Shown here: positions 7,774-16,503 of the stretch, in pieces
How the letters are laid out: every line of letters starts with the position of its first letter
Position numbering within the stretch: position 1 is the stretch's first letter
Source of the DNA: JBCBTJ01 sp039818665
Lineage (GTDB): Bacteria > Pseudomonadota > Alphaproteobacteria > Caulobacterales > Hyphomonadaceae
Length of the DNA stretch: 31,784 bases
Assembly: GCA_039818665.1 (NCBI GenBank)
Contig: JBCBTJ010000040.1
Span: forward strand, 1 to 31,784
Direction: 5' to 3'
Notes under the pieces: generated by a model
Seen by the model: only the letters and a program-made list of their open reading frames with translations
Databases searched by the model: none
Told to the model about the DNA's origin: nothing
Made by a program: the position numbers and the translations under genes

Positions 7774-8763
7774 CTAAGCGGGCACTTTTTCGGCCAGGAA
7801 GCCCTCAAGACGGCCACGGATAATGGACTCAGCTTCAGTCATGATCCGATCGATAAGCTCTTTGCAGGTTGGAATGTCATAGATGAGGCCGGCGACCATG
7901 CCGCAGGACCAAGCGCCGGCGTCCATCTCGCCTTCCAGCATGATCTTTGGATAGACCCCCGCCACTTCACCGATGATGTCTTCGAATTTCAGGTCGGCGC
8001 CGAGCGCTTTTTCCTTTTCGAGAAGGCGCTCGACCGCTTCGTTCGCAAGAACACGTTCGGTGTTCCGCAACGGGCGCATGACCAGACGGGTGTCCAGCTC
8101 GGATGCGGCCACCAGGGCCTGCTTCACATTCTCATGGACCGGAGCCTCCTTCGTGGCGATGAAACGCGTGCCCATGTTCATGCCCTCCGCGCCCATAGCG
8201 AGCGAGGCCACGAGCGACCGACCATCGGCCATGCCGCCGGAGGAGACGAAGGGGATCTCCAGCTCGTCCGCGGCGCGCGGCAGCAGGATCATGTTCGGAA
8301 TATCGTCCTCGCCGGGATGGCCGCCGCATTCGAAGCCGTCGACCGAGACCGCGTCGCAACCGATGGACTGGGCCTTTAGCGAGTGGCGCACGGAGGTGCA
8401 TTTGTGGATCACCTTGATCCCGGCGTCCTTCAGCGCCGGGAGCACCTGTTGCGGGTTCCGCCCCGCCGTCTCGACGACTTTGACGCCGCCCTCGATCACC
8501 GCCTTCACAATCCCCGGATAGTCCGGCGGCGTCAGCGACGGCAGAAAGGTAATGTTCACGCCGAACGGCTTGTCAGTCATGTCGCGGCACTTCGCGATCT
8601 CGTTTGCGAGGTCCGCCGGCGTTTTCTGGGTGAGCCCCGTAATGATACCGAGGCCGCCGGCGTTTGACACGGCGGCGGCCATTTCGGCGAAGCCGACATA
8701 GTGCATGCCGCCTTGTATGATCGGATGCTCTATGCCGAACATTTCGGTGATCTTTGTCTTCAT
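7774..8763 (-). CDS. Nitronate monooxygenase / 2-nitropropane dioxygenase-like flavoprotein
   Basis: I chose the start at 8763 (329 aa). It has GGGAGG about 9 bases upstream and begins right at the conserved MFGIEHPIIQGGM (residues 8-20). Ten more residues could be read upstream without a ribosome site. It is a TIM-barrel FMN enzyme: GGLGIITG (36-43) lies near the flavin, GFECGGHPGEDD (143-154) contains His149 at the place of the family's conserved active-site histidine, and SSGGMADG plus MGAEGMNMGTRF (174-201) form the FMN phosphate site. Family members oxidise alkyl nitronates with oxygen, but many with this architecture are only NADH:quinone or flavin oxidoreductases or enoyl reductases, so the exact substrate is open. 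It is divergent from the MBL-fold gene. Confidence 0.85.
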   Translation of the reverse strand: MKTKITEMFGIEHPIIQGGMHYVGFAEMAAAVSNAGGLGIITGLTQKTPADLANEIAKCRDMTDKPFGVNITFLPSLTPPDYPGIVKAVIEGGVKVVETAGRNPQQVLPALKDAGIKVIHKCTSVRHSLKAQSIGCDAVSVDGFECGGHPGEDDIPNMILLPRAADELEIPFVSSGGMADGRSLVASLAMGAEGMNMGTRFIATKEAPVHENVKQALVAASELDTRLVMRPLRNTERVLANEAVERLLEKEKALGADLKFEDIIGEVAGVYPKIMLEGEMDAGAWSCGMVAGLIYDIPTCKELIDRIMTEAESIIRGRLEGFLAEKVPA

Positions 8764-8916
8764 GGCGCGCGCCTCCCTGGATCGTTTTCCCAACTATCGT
8801 GGCGTCAAATACGCGATTGTGAAAGGGCGCCGTTGAGGAAGGCCGAACCATGCGTTTCAGCTGGCCGCGCCTTTCGCTAGGTTCGGCGTTCAACTCAACG
8901 AAAACGGAGCGCTCCT
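8764..8916. promoter_or_regulatory. Divergent promoter region with an 8-bp inverted repeat
   Basis: This 153-bp gap separates the minus-strand flavoprotein gene from the plus-strand MBL-fold gene, so promoters in both directions are expected here. GCCGAACC (8842-8849) is the exact reverse complement of GGTTCGGC (8880-8887), with a 30-base spacer. It could be a pair of operator half-sites or chance in GC-rich DNA. GGAG at 8906-8909 is the ribosome site that supports the GTG start at 8917. Confidence 0.3.
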
Positions 8917-9930
8917 GTGTCTTCCAATTTGATCAATCGCCGCGTGCTGCTTGCAGGCGCCGGCGTCGCAGCCGCCTTGGCTCCGCGCGCAGTCGCGCAT
9001 GGCGGCGGCGGCGCGCCTTTCGGAGACGTTGTGGCGACCGAGCGCTTCGCCCGAGTAGAAAAGTTGGCTGAGGGCGTTTGGGCCGTCGTTTCCACGCCGC
9101 TCGACGCGAACAATGCGTTCGACGCCGCCGCAGCCGCCACCGTTTGCAATGGCGGCATTGTCGCCGGCTCAGATCGCGTCGTCGCGATTGACGCCTTTCT
9201 TCAGCCGGCCGGCGCGGCTTGGCTCGCCCATTGCGCCGAGGCGCTCACGGGTCGTCCGTTGACAGATGTCATCGTCACCCATTTTCACGCTGACCATAGC
9301 GGCGGTTTGGCCGGCTATCAGCGCGGCGCGGACGGGCCGGAGATCATCGCCACCGACATGACCCGAAAGCTCATCTACGAACGTTATGCGGGGCCGTTGG
9401 CGCCTGTGGACGGGACGCCGTTCAGCGCGCCGGCCGTGCGTCCGGTCTTGCCCACGCGCATTTTGACCGATGATGTCGACGAAGCCGAGCTGGACCTTGG
9501 CGGCGGCCGGACCCTTTCGCTGATCCCCTTGAGCGGCCATACGCCGAGCGACTTAGCGATCCGCGTGAATGATGCGCCGGTCACATTCGCCGGCGACCTC
9601 GTCTGGGCGGGGCTCTTTCACAATTATGTCGATGCGATCCCCAAAAAGCTGCGCCAGTCGGCGGGCTTGCTGCTGGAAGACCCTGACCAGATCATCGGGA
9701 CGGGCCACGGCTACGTCGCACGAGCGCGCGATCTAGAGTCCTACCTCGATCTGCTGGACCATGTGGGCGACGCCGCACAAACCGCCTTTGACGCCGGCCG
9801 GCCTCCCGCTGAAGCGGCTGCTGAATACGCCGTGCCCGAAAGCCTGGGCGAGTGGACCCTCTTCAGCCCGCGATACTATGAAACGGCGTTCGAGGCGTGG
9901 CGGCGCGAGCTCAGCGGCGACGGAGGATAA
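8917..9930 (+). CDS. Exported MBL-fold metallo-hydrolase
   Basis: A 337-aa protein starting at GTG, 7 bases after GGAG. The N-terminus INRRVLLAGAGVAAALAPRA has a twin arginine followed by a hydrophobic stretch, so export through Tat to the periplasm is likely. The metal-binding motif THFHADHSGG gives His122, His124, Asp126 and His127. His208 (LSGHTPSD), Asp227 (FAGDLVW) and a later GTGHGY complete the usual two-zinc site. This resembles quinoprotein-relay/SoxH-like or general MBL hydrolases; lactone, thioester and beta-lactam substrates are all possible. It is followed after 6 bases by an alpha/beta hydrolase whose ribosome site overlaps this gene's end, so the two are one transcription unit. 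Confidence 0.87.
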   Translation: MSSNLINRRVLLAGAGVAAALAPRAVAHGGGGAPFGDVVATERFARVEKLAEGVWAVVSTPLDANNAFDAAAAATVCNGGIVAGSDRVVAIDAFLQPAGAAWLAHCAEALTGRPLTDVIVTHFHADHSGGLAGYQRGADGPEIIATDMTRKLIYERYAGPLAPVDGTPFSAPAVRPVLPTRILTDDVDEAELDLGGGRTLSLIPLSGHTPSDLAIRVNDAPVTFAGDLVWAGLFHNYVDAIPKKLRQSAGLLLEDPDQIIGTGHGYVARARDLESYLDLLDHVGDAAQTAFDAGRPPAEAAAEYAVPESLGEWTLFSPRYYETAFEAWRRELSGDGG

Positions 9931-9936
9931 CGACAA

Positions 9937-10695
9937 GTGACCGTGGTTTTGGTCCACGGCGTGCCAGACACGCCGTTCATGTGGACGCCGCTTGTTGAGG
10001 CTTTGGGTCTGAGTGACGGCGAATACCGCACGCCCTCCCTGCCCGGCTTCGAACATCCCGCGCCGCAGGGCTTTTCAGCGACGAAAGAGGCTTACGCCAG
10101 CTGGCTCGTCGGCGAAATCCAAGAAGCCGTCGCGAAAACTGGAAGTCCCGTCGACATTGTCGGCCACGATTGGGGATCGCTGCTGGTCACGCGTGCAGTC
10201 TGCATGCGGCCGGATCTTGTCCGTACATGGACGGCGTCCAACGCCCTCATAGACCCGGACTATCGAGGCCATCGGATGGCGCGGCTTTGGGCGACGCCCT
10301 TGATCGGCGAACTCGTGATGTGGGCGTCTCAGTCTCGCGATTTCACGGAAGCGCTTGAAGCCGCTGGCCTCCCGAAAGAGATCGCTCAGCACGAAGCGAG
10401 ACATTGGACCAAAGACATGCGGTCGAACATTTTGCGGCTGTATCGGTCTGCGCGTGGGCTACGCTTTGGAGGCCCCTGGGTCGACGAGCTTGAGAAGCTG
10501 CCGGAGCGCGGCTTGATCATTTGGGGCGAGAACGATCCTTATGTCGACTTGTCCGTGGCTGAGCGCTTTTCAAACCGCTGGAACACGCCGCTCAAAGTCA
10601 TCCACGGTACGGGTCATTGGGGCTTGATTGAGCGGCCCGAGGAAGCCGCCGGCTACCTCAAAGCGCATTGGAAACACGGCGCGGACGACTCTTAA
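9937..10695 (+). CDS. Alpha/beta hydrolase with aspartate nucleophile (haloalkane dehalogenase / epoxide hydrolase-like)
   Basis: A 252-aa protein with a GTG start and GGAGG 10 bases upstream (9922-9926, inside the end of the MBL gene). HGVPDTPFMW (7-16) is the oxyanion-hole loop with the HGxP motif of dehalogenases and epoxide hydrolases. The nucleophile elbow is GHDWG with Asp78, not the Ser of esterases. Asp200 (WGENDPY) and His227 (GTGHWG) complete a triad. Such enzymes open carbon-halogen or epoxide bonds through an alkyl-enzyme ester. At 252 aa it is slightly shorter than classic haloalkane dehalogenases (about 290-310), with a reduced cap. The halide-binding residues cannot be confirmed by eye. 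The stop overlaps that of a short convergent ORF in TTAA. Confidence 0.87.
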   Translation: MTVVLVHGVPDTPFMWTPLVEALGLSDGEYRTPSLPGFEHPAPQGFSATKEAYASWLVGEIQEAVAKTGSPVDIVGHDWGSLLVTRAVCMRPDLVRTWTASNALIDPDYRGHRMARLWATPLIGELVMWASQSRDFTEALEAAGLPKEIAQHEARHWTKDMRSNILRLYRSARGLRFGGPWVDELEKLPERGLIIWGENDPYVDLSVAERFSNRWNTPLKVIHGTGHWGLIERPEEAAGYLKAHWKHGADDS

Positions 10696-10853
10696 ACGAC
10701 CGACAGGCTCGCGAGGCAGCTTCGGAACAAGGCCGACGCCGTCATCGCCAATGACGAAGCGAGCGCAAATCCGCCGGCAATTATGATCGCACGTTGCAGC
10801 TTCCGGCCGTCGAAAACCGCGTCTTGAAAAGTGTCCGGCTGGCGTTTGGCCAT
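10692..10853 (-). CDS. Putative small single-pass membrane protein (53 aa)
   Basis: A short frame of 53 residues begins at the ATG at 10853 and ends with TAA at 10692. It has a polar, basic N-terminal part (MAKRQPDTFQDAVFDGRKLQ), then one clear hydrophobic segment from about residue 22 to 43, then a short tail with one Cys. A GGGG motif lies about 7 bases before the ATG. The stop interlocks with the stop of the alpha/beta hydrolase in TTAA, the same arrangement seen at three other convergent pairs in the window. It fills an otherwise empty gap and could be divergently transcribed from the GFA gene. I recognise no family; chance cannot be excluded. Confidence 0.45.
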   Translation of the reverse strand: MAKRQPDTFQDAVFDGRKLQRAIIIAGGFALASSLAMTASALFRSCLASLSVV

Positions 10854-10919
10854 GATCACCCCGTTTACGTTTCGTTAGGGGTGTTGCACGGCGCGTGCCA
10901 GCCGCGCATGGTCGTGCGC

Positions 10920-11390
10920 ATGATCAAGATCCCAGATTTTCCCATCGAAGGAGGATGCGCATGCGGCGCTGTGCGATATCGCTTGGCCCAACCGCCGCTC
11001 GCGCTGGTCGAATGTCACTGCGCAGACTGTCAGAAGGTGACCGGGTCGTCCTTCAGCTTGGGCATGCCGGTGATGGCGGACGCATTTGAACTAATCAAGG
11101 GCGAGTTGGCGCTTTGGCACCGGACCGGCGAGTCGGGACATCGCATCCCTCAGCGAATTTGCGGACACTGCGGGACGCGCCTCTATTCCGAGCCCCCGTC
11201 AGGCGCCGCCACGCTGACAGCGCGCGGTGGTACATTGGACGATACGTCCTGGCTGAAACCCGTCGCCGCAATATGGACCGACAGCGCCCAACCGGGGCAA
11301 GATTTCAGCAATGTGGAGCTGACTTATCCAAGGCAACCTGAGGATTTCGGCCAAATCATCGCGAAATGGCGAGACTATATCGCGGCCTGA
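10920..11390 (+). CDS. GFA family zinc-binding protein (formaldehyde-activating-enzyme-like)
   Basis: I chose the ATG at 10920 (156 aa), close to the conserved domain start; an in-frame ATG at 10908 is possible and neither has a strong ribosome site. Paired cysteines typical of the GFA/CENP-V fold are present: CAC (13, 15), CHCADC (32, 34, 37) and CGHCG (81, 84), which together should hold zinc. Only a minority of this family are true glutathione-dependent formaldehyde-activating enzymes, so the catalytic role is unproven. The fold occupies nearly the whole protein. Only 4 bases separate its stop from the stop of convergent cckA. Confidence 0.85.
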   Translation: MIKIPDFPIEGGCACGAVRYRLAQPPLALVECHCADCQKVTGSSFSLGMPVMADAFELIKGELALWHRTGESGHRIPQRICGHCGTRLYSEPPSGAATLTARGGTLDDTSWLKPVAAIWTDSAQPGQDFSNVELTYPRQPEDFGQIIAKWRDYIAA

Positions 11391-11394
11391 TCGG

Positions 11395-13980
11395 TCAAGC
11401 GGCCTCTTTCCGCTTGGCCAATTCTTGCTTCACGCGCTCAGCCAGCTGCACCACCGTGAAGGGTTTCGGTAGGAAAGAGACGTCCTGGTCCTCGTCGAGC
11501 GTCTTGGCGAGATCCCGCTCCGCGTAGCCCGAGATAAACACGACCCGCGAATTCTTAAGGTATGGCCTCGCTTCACGGATCAGAGTCGGCCCGTCCATGC
11601 CCGGCATAACGACGTCGGAGATCACCAGATCGAATCCCGTCTCGCTGCCCTGGATGATCTCCAGCGCCTCCTCGCCATCGGGCGCCTGCTCCACTTCATA
11701 GCCGCGAGAAGCGAGCAGCTGTGCGGTGATGCCGCGCACGCCGTCTTCGTCCTCAACAAGCAAGATGCGGCCGCGGCCTGCAAGGTCGGCGGGCGCCTCC
11801 TCCGCGTGGTCAGTCTCGGCGTCATGCTCGCCCGCATCGCCAATCTCGGCGTCCGTAAGCGCGGGCAGGTAAATCCGGAAGGTCGAGCCTTTGCCAACTT
11901 CGCTTGTCGGACAGACATAGCCGCCGGATTGTTTGATGATGCCGTAGACCGTCGCTAGGCCGAGACCCGTGCCATGCCCTTGATCCTTGGTGGTGAAGAA
12001 GGGCTCGAAGATCTTGTCCATCACGTCGCGCGACATGCCATGGCCAGTGTCAGCGACTTCAATCAGCAGGTAATCGCCGCCTTCGATGTACCCGAAGCCA
12101 AGCGCGTGCGCGTCAGCCGCTGTCGCGCGGCTGGTTGTGATGGTGAGTTCGCCGCCTTTGCCATTCGCCAGCATCGCGTCGCGCGCATTCGTCGCTAGAT
12201 TTAGTATGGACGTTTGCAGCTGGCGCTCATCCGCGCGAACCCGCGGCAGATCACGCCCATGCTTCACTTCCAACTTCACCCGCTCGTCGAGGAGCTGTTC
12301 CAGAATCCGGCGGAGGTCGGCGACCACCTTGGTGATGTCCAACACTTCCTGACGAAAGGTCTGCTGGCGCGAATAGGCGAGAAGACTCCGCACGAAGTCG
12401 GCCGCGCGAATCGCCTGTTCATGGATCTCTTTGAGCTCAGGATATGACGGATCACCGACCGGGTGGCGCGTCAGCAGGGCGTCTGTGCGCAGCATGATCG
12501 CGGTCAAAAGATTGTTGAAGTCGTGCGCCACGCCGCCGGCCAACTGGCCGATCGCCTGCATTTTTTCGCCGTGGGCGAGCTTGTTCTCGAGTTGCTTCTG
12601 CTCGGTGATGTCGATCACGTAGGCGACCGAGGGCCGGCCGAGGCCGTCTAGCGCGACGAATACGTTCACCGTACGCGGATTGTCGCCCGCCAAAACGAGC
12701 GCCACCGGCTTGTCGACGGCGTCGACGAGCTTCTCCTTGAGGGTCGTCGGGCCGTCAGGGGCTTCGAAGAGTTCGGAGAAGCGATCGCCGGGCGTTGAGC
12801 GGCCGCCAGTCAAAGCAAGCATCTCGCTGTTGGCGTCCAGGATAATCGCCGTATCGACCGCGCCGCCTTCCAAACGCGCTGCGCCGAATGGCGCGTCATC
12901 GAACATCGGATCGGAATCCGGGCGCGGCGGCCGGCTTGCGGACGCGGCCAGGCGCCTGTCCTCGCCGCTCGGCGCGATCTGCGCGTTCGGCAGCACGATG
13001 GTCCGGCCTGTCGCCTCAACGCCCTTGCCTGTCCAGGTCGTGACCACTTGAACAGGCACTTCAACGCCGTCCCGGCCGCGTATCATGATGTCCGCCCGCC
13101 CCGGAGCGCCGCTTTTCTTGTCGCGTCGGAGCAGTTTGACGAACTCCGGCCGCATAATGTCGTCTATGCGGACGCCGCCATGATTCTCGGGCAGTCCGGC
13201 GAGCTCGCGGACCCAGGCGTTGGCGTAGGTGATTGTGCCGTCAGGTTTGGCTGCGAAGAACCCCATCGGGGCGTCCTCGACGTAGAGCGCCTTGAGGTCC
13301 GCCGCGCCGGTCGCATCCTGATCGCCGGCGAGGCGACGGAACCGCCAAAGAACGCGGCCGCCCGGCAAGGGCGCGACGTCGGTTTCGAATTGGGCCGGCC
13401 AGCCGTCCGCGCCGAGCGTGATCGCAGGGAGGACTTCCCTAAGCGCCTCACCGGCTTTCGCGGCCTTCGACAATCTGAAAATCGGGGCGGCGAGCGCCGG
13501 ATGCGCGCCAAACAACCGATCGGCGGTCAAGGGCCGGCCATTGTCCGCAACGCCGCCGACAGCTTCGCCAGCAAGGCCGACATAAGCCGCGTTCGCCGCA
13601 ACGGGGGCTCCGCCGCGTTCTGTAACAATCACGGCTTCGTCGAGCGCTTCGATCCAGCCATATTTCGGCGCGCCCGGCTGAACCGCGTGAGCCGCGGCGC
13701 CGCGCTCCGGAAACAAGCCGATCCGTCGGCCGGCGCCGCGCAAAATCCATAGGAGCGAGATCATACCGAAACTGCCCATGGCGATGAGCGTGATCGGACC
13801 TGTCAACCCGCCCGCTTGCGGCCACGCGATCGCAACAATGGACGCGGCCACAGCTACGCCAAGCAACAGCCAAAATCCGAGCTGAAGAAAATCGGGACGC
13901 GTCGATGTTTCGGTTGGGGCGGCGTCTGACTGAGCAGCCTCCCCGGCGCCTGCGGCTTGCGTCAGCTCGATGGAGTCCAT
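11395..13980 (-). CDS. cckA: Hybrid sensor histidine kinase/phosphatase CckA
   Basis: I chose the ATG at 13980 (861 aa) with GAGAG upstream; a TTG 14 codons earlier is less likely. Two membrane segments (about 33-53 and 60-80) are followed by PAS-like sensor regions (to about 460). The HisKA motif QLAGGVAHDFNNLL has the phospho-accepting His486, followed by a HATPase domain (NLATNARDA, VADTGHGMS, GHGTGLGLA). A C-terminal receiver (LLVEDEDGVR) carries phospho-acceptor Asp789 in ISDVVMPGMDG. The kinase core is the CckA type. CckA feeds phosphate through ChpT to CtrA and CpdR and so times DNA replication, division and motility in alphaproteobacteria. It is longer than Caulobacter CckA (691 aa), mainly in the PAS region. 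chpT and ctrA are not in the window. Confidence 0.93.
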   Translation of the reverse strand: MDSIELTQAAGAGEAAQSDAAPTETSTRPDFLQLGFWLLLGVAVAASIVAIAWPQAGGLTGPITLIAMGSFGMISLLWILRGAGRRIGLFPERGAAAHAVQPGAPKYGWIEALDEAVIVTERGGAPVAANAAYVGLAGEAVGGVADNGRPLTADRLFGAHPALAAPIFRLSKAAKAGEALREVLPAITLGADGWPAQFETDVAPLPGGRVLWRFRRLAGDQDATGAADLKALYVEDAPMGFFAAKPDGTITYANAWVRELAGLPENHGGVRIDDIMRPEFVKLLRRDKKSGAPGRADIMIRGRDGVEVPVQVVTTWTGKGVEATGRTIVLPNAQIAPSGEDRRLAASASRPPRPDSDPMFDDAPFGAARLEGGAVDTAIILDANSEMLALTGGRSTPGDRFSELFEAPDGPTTLKEKLVDAVDKPVALVLAGDNPRTVNVFVALDGLGRPSVAYVIDITEQKQLENKLAHGEKMQAIGQLAGGVAHDFNNLLTAIMLRTDALLTRHPVGDPSYPELKEIHEQAIRAADFVRSLLAYSRQQTFRQEVLDITKVVADLRRILEQLLDERVKLEVKHGRDLPRVRADERQLQTSILNLATNARDAMLANGKGGELTITTSRATAADAHALGFGYIEGGDYLLIEVADTGHGMSRDVMDKIFEPFFTTKDQGHGTGLGLATVYGIIKQSGGYVCPTSEVGKGSTFRIYLPALTDAEIGDAGEHDAETDHAEEAPADLAGRGRILLVEDEDGVRGITAQLLASRGYEVEQAPDGEEALEIIQGSETGFDLVISDVVMPGMDGPTLIREARPYLKNSRVVFISGYAERDLAKTLDEDQDVSFLPKPFTVVQLAERVKQELAKRKEAA

Positions 13981-14262
13981 TGGCACAGCTCTCTTCAGGG
14001 GCGCTCGATGCTCATTTTGCAACGATTCGCCGTGTACGCGCCGATTTCAGCGTGGCCTGAAACGGCTCTTTCATCTCGCATCGGATGGTTAACGAAACTC
14101 AAAGGCGCGTTAAGCCTGATATCGGTTTGCGGGCCGCGCGAACGTAGACTCCGTGCAACAGCCTGAGGGTTTTCGGCCCGGAGAAGCCGCTCAGTAGTGT
14201 GAAGGTTTTGTAAATCGCCCTATAGCACCGGCGACTCGGAGCGATGGCGGGGAACAAAACAC
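13981..14262. promoter_or_regulatory. Divergent cckA / TonB-receptor control region with three GANTC sites
   Basis: GANTC, the methylation target of CcrM in cell-cycle-regulated alphaproteobacteria, occurs at 14024-14028, 14147-14151 and 14233-14237. About one would be expected by chance in GC-rich DNA of this length. Two TTAA motifs (14089-14092 and 14110-14113) are 17 bases apart, not the 7 of a CtrA box. GGGGA at 14249-14253 is the ribosome site for the receptor gene. Methylation-dependent control is inferred; no firm -35/-10 pair was identified. Confidence 0.35.
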
Positions 14263-16503
14263 ATGACAAAAACGACCTATACACTGGCCGCGAGCGCTAC
14301 AGCGCTGGCTATGGCCGCGAACAATGCGACAGCCCAAGAAGCGGCGGCGGCCGACGAACTGCAATTCGAGACCGTCACAGTGACGGCGACGAAGCGCGAG
14401 GAGAACCTGCAAGATGTGCCGCTGTCTGTGGCGGCGGTCGACGGTGAAACGCTGGCCCTGTTCGGCGGTGCCGGCGACGATATCCAGTTTTTGTCCGCCC
14501 GCGTGCCGAGCGTGATCGTTGAAAGCTCGTTCGGCCGGATCTTTCCGCGCGCATACATCCGCGGCCTCGGCAACACCGATTTCGACTTCAACGCCTCTCA
14601 GCCGGTCTCGTTCATCTATGACGAAGTCGTCTACGAAAACCCTGTACTAAAAGGGTTTCCGGTCTTCGATCTGGAGCGTGTCGAGGTGCTGCGCGGTCCG
14701 CAAGGCACGCTTTTCGGCCGCAATACGCCGGCCGGCATCATCAAATTCGACAGCGTGAAACCGACCGACGAGCTCGACGCCTATTTCAAAGCCTCGTTCG
14801 GCCGCTTCGACACGGTGCAGCTCGAAGGCGCGGTCGGCGGCCCTGTCTCCGACGATCTGTCGGTGCGTTTCTCCGGGCTGCATCAGCGCCGTGATGAGTT
14901 TATCGAGAACGTCGTGCTCGGTCCGACGGGCGATGCGGGGGGGTATTCAGAGTTCGCGTGGCGCGCGCAGGCGCTTTATGAACCGACCGACCAGTTCAGC
15001 TGGCTGCTCAATGTGCATGGCCGGCATTTGGATGGCGGCCAGGTCTCCTTCCAGGCGAACGCGTTTGAGACCGGATCGAACGAGCCGCGGCCGGGCTTTG
15101 ATCGGACGGTCAGCTTCGCCGATGCCGGCGCGGACTCCTTTCTCGACACCGACACGATCGGCGTGACATCCCGCGCCGAAATCGATCTCGGTCCGGCCAC
15201 CGTCACTTACATCTTTGGCTACGAGTCCGCCGAGTCTTTGTCGCGCGGCGATGTCGACGGCGGCGCGGGCGCGGTCTTCCTGCCGACGGGGTCTCAGCCG
15301 GGCGTCATTCCGTTCTCGTCCGAAACCGCAGACGGCATCGACAATCTCGACCAATTCTCGCACGAGGTGCGGATCGCCAATACTGAGGACAGCCGGTTCA
15401 ACTGGACCGTCGGCTTTTATGTCTTCGACGAAGATCTGACGATCTCGTCCTTCAGCTTCGACACGCTGGCGGGCGGCGTGGAGAACGGCTTCGCCCTACA
15501 GAGCCAAAGCACTGATTCTTGGGCGGTTTTCGGCTCGGCCAGCTATGAATTGACCGATCGCCTCACCGTCGCGGGCGGCGTGCGTTATTCAGACGACCAG
15601 AAAGATTTCGTCGCCGAGCGCTTCCAAACGCCCGTCCCCTTCACCGGCGCCGCCGACAGTCTCGGTCCGATCTTTGTTCAAGTCGGGGACGACGAGGTCA
15701 GCTGGGACGTGTCAGCGACATACGCCGCCACCGACGCCATCAACTATTACGCGCGGATCGCGCGGGGCTTCCGAGCGCCCTCTATCCAGGGCCGCGTCCT
15801 CTTCGGAGATGTCGTTACGACAGCGGACTCTGAACGCGCGACCTCGTTTGAAGGCGGCGTGAAGTCCTTCCTGTTCGACAATCGCGTAAGGGCCAATCTT
15901 TCCGGCTTTTACTACATCATCGACGATCAGCAGCTGACGGCCATTGGCGGGGCGGGCAACTTCAATCAGTTGCTCAACGCGGATCGCGGCGTGGGATTCG
16001 GTTTCGAGGCGGAGCTCGACGTTCTGATCTCTGAGAATCTGACGCTGACCTCGGGCGTCTCGTACAACAACACCGAGATTGACGATCCCGGCCTGACCTC
16101 CGGCGTCTGCGCCGCGCCGTGCACCGTGCTGGACGAGATTGATCCCGTGAGCGGCGGCGCCTTTATCGATGGGAACCCATTCCCGAATGCGCCGGAGTGG
16201 ATCGCCAATGTCGTGTTGACCTACGAGCACCCGTTCCGCTCAGGAAACGTATTCTTTACAACGGATTGGGCCTATCGCAGCTCGGCCAACATCTTCCTTT
16301 ACGAGTCCGTGGAGTTTGAAAGCGACGGCTTTGTGGAGGGCGGCCTGCGCGCTGGCTATCGCCAAGACAATTGGGAGCTGTCAGCCTTCGGACGCAACAT
16401 CACGGGAACGGTGGGAACGGTCAGCGCGATCGACTTCAACAACCTCACCGGCATCTTCAATCAGCCCGCTTTCTGGGGCGTCGAAGCGGTGTTGAGCTAC
16501 TGA
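14263..16503 (+). CDS. TonB-dependent outer-membrane receptor
   Basis: A 746-aa protein. It has a signal peptide (about residues 1-25, cut after ATAQ) and a TonB box FETVTVTATKRE (about 35-47). A plug domain includes YIRGLGNTDFDF and LRGPQGTLFGRNTPAG, the hallmark at the plug end. The 22-strand-type barrel follows, ending in an aromatic residue (VLSY), as outer-membrane proteins do. It should bind a scarce nutrient outside the cell and import it with energy from TonB-ExbB-ExbD. Such receptors in this lineage import iron complexes, vitamins, sugars or aromatic compounds; nothing here fixes the ligand. No dedicated inner-membrane transporter is adjacent. An extracellular-type loop contains a CAAPC pair. 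The stop codon overlaps the start of a structured intergenic region. Confidence 0.95.
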   Translation: MTKTTYTLAASATALAMAANNATAQEAAAADELQFETVTVTATKREENLQDVPLSVAAVDGETLALFGGAGDDIQFLSARVPSVIVESSFGRIFPRAYIRGLGNTDFDFNASQPVSFIYDEVVYENPVLKGFPVFDLERVEVLRGPQGTLFGRNTPAGIIKFDSVKPTDELDAYFKASFGRFDTVQLEGAVGGPVSDDLSVRFSGLHQRRDEFIENVVLGPTGDAGGYSEFAWRAQALYEPTDQFSWLLNVHGRHLDGGQVSFQANAFETGSNEPRPGFDRTVSFADAGADSFLDTDTIGVTSRAEIDLGPATVTYIFGYESAESLSRGDVDGGAGAVFLPTGSQPGVIPFSSETADGIDNLDQFSHEVRIANTEDSRFNWTVGFYVFDEDLTISSFSFDTLAGGVENGFALQSQSTDSWAVFGSASYELTDRLTVAGGVRYSDDQKDFVAERFQTPVPFTGAADSLGPIFVQVGDDEVSWDVSATYAATDAINYYARIARGFRAPSIQGRVLFGDVVTTADSERATSFEGGVKSFLFDNRVRANLSGFYYIIDDQQLTAIGGAGNFNQLLNADRGVGFGFEAELDVLISENLTLTSGVSYNNTEIDDPGLTSGVCAAPCTVLDEIDPVSGGAFIDGNPFPNAPEWIANVVLTYEHPFRSGNVFFTTDWAYRSSANIFLYESVEFESDGFVEGGLRAGYRQDNWELSAFGRNITGTVGTVSAIDFNNLTGIFNQPAFWGVEAVLSY

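Noticed and set aside
14089..14113. Two TTAA motifs upstream of cckA as a CtrA box
   Set aside because: The spacing is 17 bases, not 7, so they do not fit the consensus.
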